Of a DNA stretch of 7,349 bases, positions 4,656 through 7,349 are shown piece after piece. A program made the position numbers and the translations under genes. Under the pieces are notes generated by a model. It was not told the origin of the DNA. It made no database searches and saw only the letters and a program-made list of their open reading frames with translations. Location: contig JBBAFB010000111.1 of NCBI GenBank assembly GCA_041655595.1, positions 1 to 7,349 of the forward strand, written 5' to 3'. The DNA comes from JBBAFB01 sp041655595 (GTDB taxonomy: Bacteria > Bacillota > DULZ01). Within the stretch, counting starts at the first letter, position 1, and each line of letters begins with the position of its first letter.

Positions 4656-5658
4656 GGTTTGCCTCCTCTTTTTCTCCCCTAAATCCCTGATTTATTTTTA
4701 AAGCCATCACATCAAAGCATAATCTGCGGTTGGCGTTTTTGTCCAAGCGAAATCTTGCCCTTTCCAACTCCATTAGGGCTTGTCTTAAAGCCTCCGGCTC
4801 AAAATACTCTGTTTGAATTTCCTTAATTAAATCCAAATTTACCAATAGTTTTTCCTTTCCCGCCAACTGCCATACCAAAAGGTCCCGCCACCAAAACCCC
4901 ATCCATTCCAGCAAAGCCTCACTACCCGTTTTCCAAATGGTTTCGGAGGTCTCCAGGGCTTCCTTAACCCCACCTTGAGCAAGTGATCGGCAAAGACTCA
5001 AAGCCTTTGCCCTTTCCGCCAAAATTTTTTCGTCCTGCAGCAAGGCCAAGGCTTTCCCCGGACTGCCGTTACTTAGGTGGGCTATTTGTTCACCCTCTGC
5101 CGGGGAGGTACCTTTTTTTAAAAGCAAAGCCAATATTTCTTCTGTTTTAACAGGCGTAAATCTTAATTTTTGACAGCGTGATAAAATTGTGGGCAGCAGG
5201 CTTTCCGGGCGTGCTGTCAAGAGCACAAAGCAAGTTCCCGGTGCGGGCTCCTCTAAAACCTTCAACAAGCTGTTTCCTGCCGCCTGAGTCATTAAGTCTC
5301 CTTCATCTATTATAACTACTGTATAGTTTCCCTGCCATCTTTTATAGCTTAATTTTTCTTGAAGATCCCTAATTTGCTCAATTCTGATAGATCTGTTTGC
5401 CCTTTGCTCATCCGGGGAAAGCCAATGCAAATTAGGGTGGACTCCTTTTTTAATCTGCAGGCAAACGGGACATTTGCCACAGCTATCCCCTGCTTGGGGA
5501 TCTTGGCAATTTAATGCCGCCGCCAAAGCAACTGCAGCAGTCCTTTTGCCCACCCCGTCGGGCCCGTGGAACAAATAGGCGTGGTGGACCCTTCCGCGAA
5601 TAATGGCTTCTTTTAATTGTTTGATAACTTCCCCATTGCCTATGATAGCTTTAAACAT
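4648..5658 (-). CDS. holB: DNA polymerase III subunit delta prime (clamp loader)
   Basis: AAA+ subunit of the replicative clamp loader that, with tau/gamma and delta, places the beta sliding clamp on primed DNA. The product has 336 residues from ATG 5658. Visible are the P-loop GPDGVGKRT (32-40), a four-cysteine zinc module C51, C60, C63 and C66, a Walker B-like VVIIDEGD (114-121), the box NSLLKVLEEP (129-138), and the arginine-finger motif SRC (160-162), followed by the C-terminal collar region. The P-loop lysine is retained, whereas delta prime is often a non-hydrolysing subunit, so activity is uncertain. ATG 5661 directly before is an alternative; 5658 has better spacing (7 nt) to GAGGG at 5666-5670. 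The frame is open to 5961, but that part overlaps tmk and resembles nothing. In B. subtilis yaaQ (darA) and yaaR separate tmk from holB; here only 11 nt do. Confidence 0.95.
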   Translation of the reverse strand: MFKAIIGNGEVIKQLKEAIIRGRVHHAYLFHGPDGVGKRTAAVALAAALNCQDPQAGDSCGKCPVCLQIKKGVHPNLHWLSPDEQRANRSIRIEQIRDLQEKLSYKRWQGNYTVVIIDEGDLMTQAAGNSLLKVLEEPAPGTCFVLLTARPESLLPTILSRCQKLRFTPVKTEEILALLLKKGTSPAEGEQIAHLSNGSPGKALALLQDEKILAERAKALSLCRSLAQGGVKEALETSETIWKTGSEALLEWMGFWWRDLLVWQLAGKEKLLVNLDLIKEIQTEYFEPEALRQALMELERARFRLDKNANRRLCFDVMALKINQGFRGEKEEANHG

Positions 5659-5665
5659 CATCTTA

Positions 5666-5670
5666 CCCTC
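5666..5670 (-). promoter_or_regulatory. Ribosome-binding site deciding the holB start
   Basis: GAGGG overlaps the tmk stop codon (TAG, 5670-5672). It lies 7 nt before the ATG at 5658 and 4 nt before the ATG at 5661, favouring the former. The overlap with the tmk stop suggests coupled translation of the two genes. Confidence 0.6.
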
Positions 5671-6323
5671 TATGATTCTATTTTTCTTGCGGTTAGTAAG
5701 GGCCCCACCAACAAAAGAATGCTTTGAAAAACCTGATCTATACCAGCATCGGCAGAGAGAAGGCAAATTCTTTTCGGTTCTTGCTTGGCTAAAGATAAGA
5801 AGCCCTCCCTGACCCTTTGATGAAATTCTAAATTTTCTTGTTCGAGGCGATCCGGCTCTGTTTGTTGTTGTTGATCTCTTGCGGCCGTTCGCCGGCGGCC
5901 GATTGATAACTCCAAATCCAAGATAATTGTTAAATCCGGCAAGAGACCGCCCAAGGCCCATTGATTAACTTGCCAGACGGTATCCGCACCTAGTCCCCGC
6001 CCAAACCCTTGATAGGCTACACTGGAATCCACAAAACGGTCGCTGATAACCACTGCACCCCTGGCTAAAGCAGGCTTAATTAAACCCTCCACATGCTGGG
6101 CCCTGCTGGCAGCATAAAGCAAGACCTCAGTCATAGGGACAACTGTTTCTTTAGTAGGAGTCAGAAGCAGCTCCCGGATTTTTTCTGCCAGCTCCGTGCC
6201 TCCGGGCTCTCTTGTTAAAACAACCTCCCGGCCTAATTTTTGTAGATGTTCTGCTAATAATTTAACTTGAGTAGATTTGCCCCCGCCATCGGGCCCCTCA
6301 ATGGTAATAAATAATCCTGCCAA
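5670..6323 (-). CDS. tmk: Thymidylate (dTMP) kinase
   Basis: Phosphorylates dTMP to dTDP with ATP, an essential step of dTTP synthesis. The 217-residue product has the P-loop GPDGGGKST (10-18), the dTMP-binding TREPGGT (37-43), the DR motif in SDRFVDSSVAYQG (94-106), and an Arg-rich LID segment (GRRRTAARD at 142-150, then TEPDRLE at 155-161). A run of four glutamines at 151-154 lies inside the LID loop and is a small oddity. TTG 6323 is the start: GGGGG at 6331-6335 lies 7 nt upstream, and MAGLFITIEGPDG is where the family begins. It follows the decarboxylase gene after 24 nt and precedes holB by 11 nt, so it belongs to the same transcript. Confidence 0.96.
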   Translation of the reverse strand: MAGLFITIEGPDGGGKSTQVKLLAEHLQKLGREVVLTREPGGTELAEKIRELLLTPTKETVVPMTEVLLYAASRAQHVEGLIKPALARGAVVISDRFVDSSVAYQGFGRGLGADTVWQVNQWALGGLLPDLTIILDLELSIGRRRTAARDQQQQTEPDRLEQENLEFHQRVREGFLSLAKQEPKRICLLSADAGIDQVFQSILLLVGPLLTARKIES

Positions 6324-6330
6324 CCGATTG

Positions 6331-6335
6331 CCCCC
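6331..6335 (-). promoter_or_regulatory. Ribosome-binding site deciding the tmk TTG start
   Basis: GGGGG on the minus strand, followed by 7 nt and then TTG at 6323. No in-frame ATG or GTG close by would give the normal tmk N-terminus. Confidence 0.6.
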
Positions 6336-6347
6336 ATCCCTCGCCTC

Positions 6348-7349
6348 TTATTTCAAGACTCGAATATTATTTAAAACGGGGTCTTGCGGCCCCTGCCAAA
6401 TAGTTCCCGCAGACTTTAACTGTTCCAATTGTTCCACTAGCTCCGCCGAGATCCTCTCTCCGGGACATAATAAAGGGATTCCCGGTGGATAGGGAGTCAC
6501 CAGTTCTCCGCAGATCTTCCCGCCGGCTTCCTTTAAAGGAACTGTAGTTTTATTGGCAAAAAAGCTCTCCCGGGGAGTTACCGCCAAAGCGGGAAGATTG
6601 GTATAATCCACCCTTGCCGGACCACCTCTTGCCTTAAACCGCACTTGCCCACGGGAAACTGTTATTTTCTTCAGGCCCTCAATCAGTCTTTCCTGTTGGC
6701 TGCAATCATTGCCCAGGCCAAACATGGCTAAGACATGGGTGGTTGTGGCCATTTCCACCTGTATACCTGCCTCTTTTCGCAATCCTTCGGCCAATTCATA
6801 ACCAGAAAGATCTGAGGCTAAGCCATCCAGTATGATTTTTGTAAAATCCAGTCCTGTAACAACTGAATCATTATATAATTCTGCATACCAAGGGCGAAAT
6901 CCTTTGAGTCCTCTAATTTCCTTACGGATCTTAGCTGTAATTTCCTGCACCTTGGCTAAAACTCGATTGCCCTCCATCACCAATTGATGCCGGGCCCCAT
7001 CTAAGGAAGCCATCAGCAAATATGAAGGGCTGGTAGTTTGCACCAAGGCTAAGGCATCCTGAAGGATCCCCTGATCCCCTTCCCGCCCCAGATGGAGCAT
7101 ACCGCTTTGAGTTAAAGATCCGCTGGTTTTATGGCTTCCCTGCACCACCAGATCAGCCCCCAAGGCTAAAGCAGAAGGGGGCAAACCCGGATGAAAGGGA
7201 AAGTGCCCGCCATGGGCCTCATCCACTATTATCTTTAGGTTTTTACTTTTGGCTAAATCAATTAACTCTTTATCAATGGACGCAATTCCCTCATAACTGG
7301 GGTGAATTAGTAACAAGGCTTTCCCATCAGGGTGGGCGGTAAAGGCTTT
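6348..7349 (-). CDS. PLP-dependent Orn/Lys/Arg decarboxylase family protein, 5' part outside window
   Basis: C-terminal 333 residues of a pyridoxal-phosphate enzyme of the ornithine/lysine/arginine decarboxylase (major domain) family, similar to B. subtilis YaaO and SpeA. Such enzymes make cadaverine, agmatine or putrescine; the substrate cannot be told here. Numbering from the window edge, the PLP-contacting VDEAHG is at about 42-47 (D43, H46) and the Schiff-base lysine in GSHKTSGSLTQSG is K74 (codon 7128-7130). Near the end is the family motif PYPPGIP...CPGE (from about 286). The frame is open to 7349: an in-frame TTG at 7316 is internal, because conserved-looking sequence continues upstream. 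About 150 residues of a usual 480-490 are missing. It lies 24 nt upstream of tmk, the same position as yaaO in B. subtilis. Confidence 0.93.
   Translation of the reverse strand, partial: KAFTAHPDGKALLLIHPSYEGIASIDKELIDLAKSKNLKIIVDEAHGGHFPFHPGLPPSALALGADLVVQGSHKTSGSLTQSGMLHLGREGDQGILQDALALVQTTSPSYLLMASLDGARHQLVMEGNRVLAKVQEITAKIRKEIRGLKGFRPWYAELYNDSVVTGLDFTKIILDGLASDLSGYELAEGLRKEAGIQVEMATTTHVLAMFGLGNDCSQQERLIEGLKKITVSRGQVRFKARGGPARVDYTNLPALAVTPRESFFANKTTVPLKEAGGKICGELVTPYPPGIPLLCPGERISAELVEQLEQLKSAGTIWQGPQDPVLNNIRVLK

Noticed and set aside
5662..5961. Longer holB start at 5961 (437 residues)
   Set aside because: The added 100 residues lie opposite the real tmk reading frame and do not resemble clamp-loader sequence.
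6348..7316. Complete decarboxylase gene starting at TTG 7316
   Set aside because: The frame stays open to the window edge, with plausible sequence upstream, and the family needs about 150 more N-terminal residues. It is a partial gene.

Overview
The window looks like chromosome of a spore-forming, low-to-moderate GC Firmicute, most likely an anaerobic Clostridia/Peptococcaceae-type lineage. The evidence is the gene order (decarboxylase - tmk - holB - ricT - yabA - yabB-type methyltransferase - rsmI - abrB - metG, which parallels the yaaO-to-metS region of Bacillus subtilis), strong Shine-Dalgarno sites, frequent TTG starts, an AbrB with a Cys-rich clostridial-type tail, and a perfect Spo0A (0A) box in front of abrB. 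The genus is inference; no 16S or other marker is present.

Layout. 1-1201 (minus): the N-terminal 400 codons of methionyl-tRNA synthetase; its 3' end lies outside the window. 1202-1618: a 417-bp divergent intergenic region with a near-consensus sigma-A promoter for metG, a cluster of REP-like inverted repeats (about 1333-1471) with an outlying fragment in the metG leader, and a sigma-A promoter plus 0A box for abrB. 1619-1867 (plus): abrB, closed by a strong palindromic terminator that separates it from the convergent operon. 1909-7349 (minus): one tightly packed operon read from right to left: a PLP-dependent Orn/Lys/Arg decarboxylase (5' truncated by the window edge), tmk, holB, ricT, yabA, a tRNA m6A37-type methyltransferase, and rsmI. 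Gaps are 24 nt or less and three junctions overlap, so translational coupling is likely. The operon promoter lies outside the window.

How the genes fit together. tmk (dTTP supply), holB (clamp-loader delta prime) and yabA (negative regulator of DnaA) concern DNA replication. The two methyltransferases and metG concern tRNA, 16S rRNA and translation. ricT and abrB belong to the developmental switch: in B. subtilis the RicA-RicF-RicT complex promotes Spo0A activation (and has an RNA-processing role), and Spo0A~P represses abrB, which fits the 0A box seen here.

Novelty. This is mostly a conserved housekeeping region and I see no undescribed multi-gene system. The structure not explained by genes is the REP-like array between the metG and abrB promoters. 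Also worth a look are the 0A box, the compacted gene order (no darA/yaaQ or yaaR between tmk and holB; no yazA before rsmI), and the overlapping gene starts.
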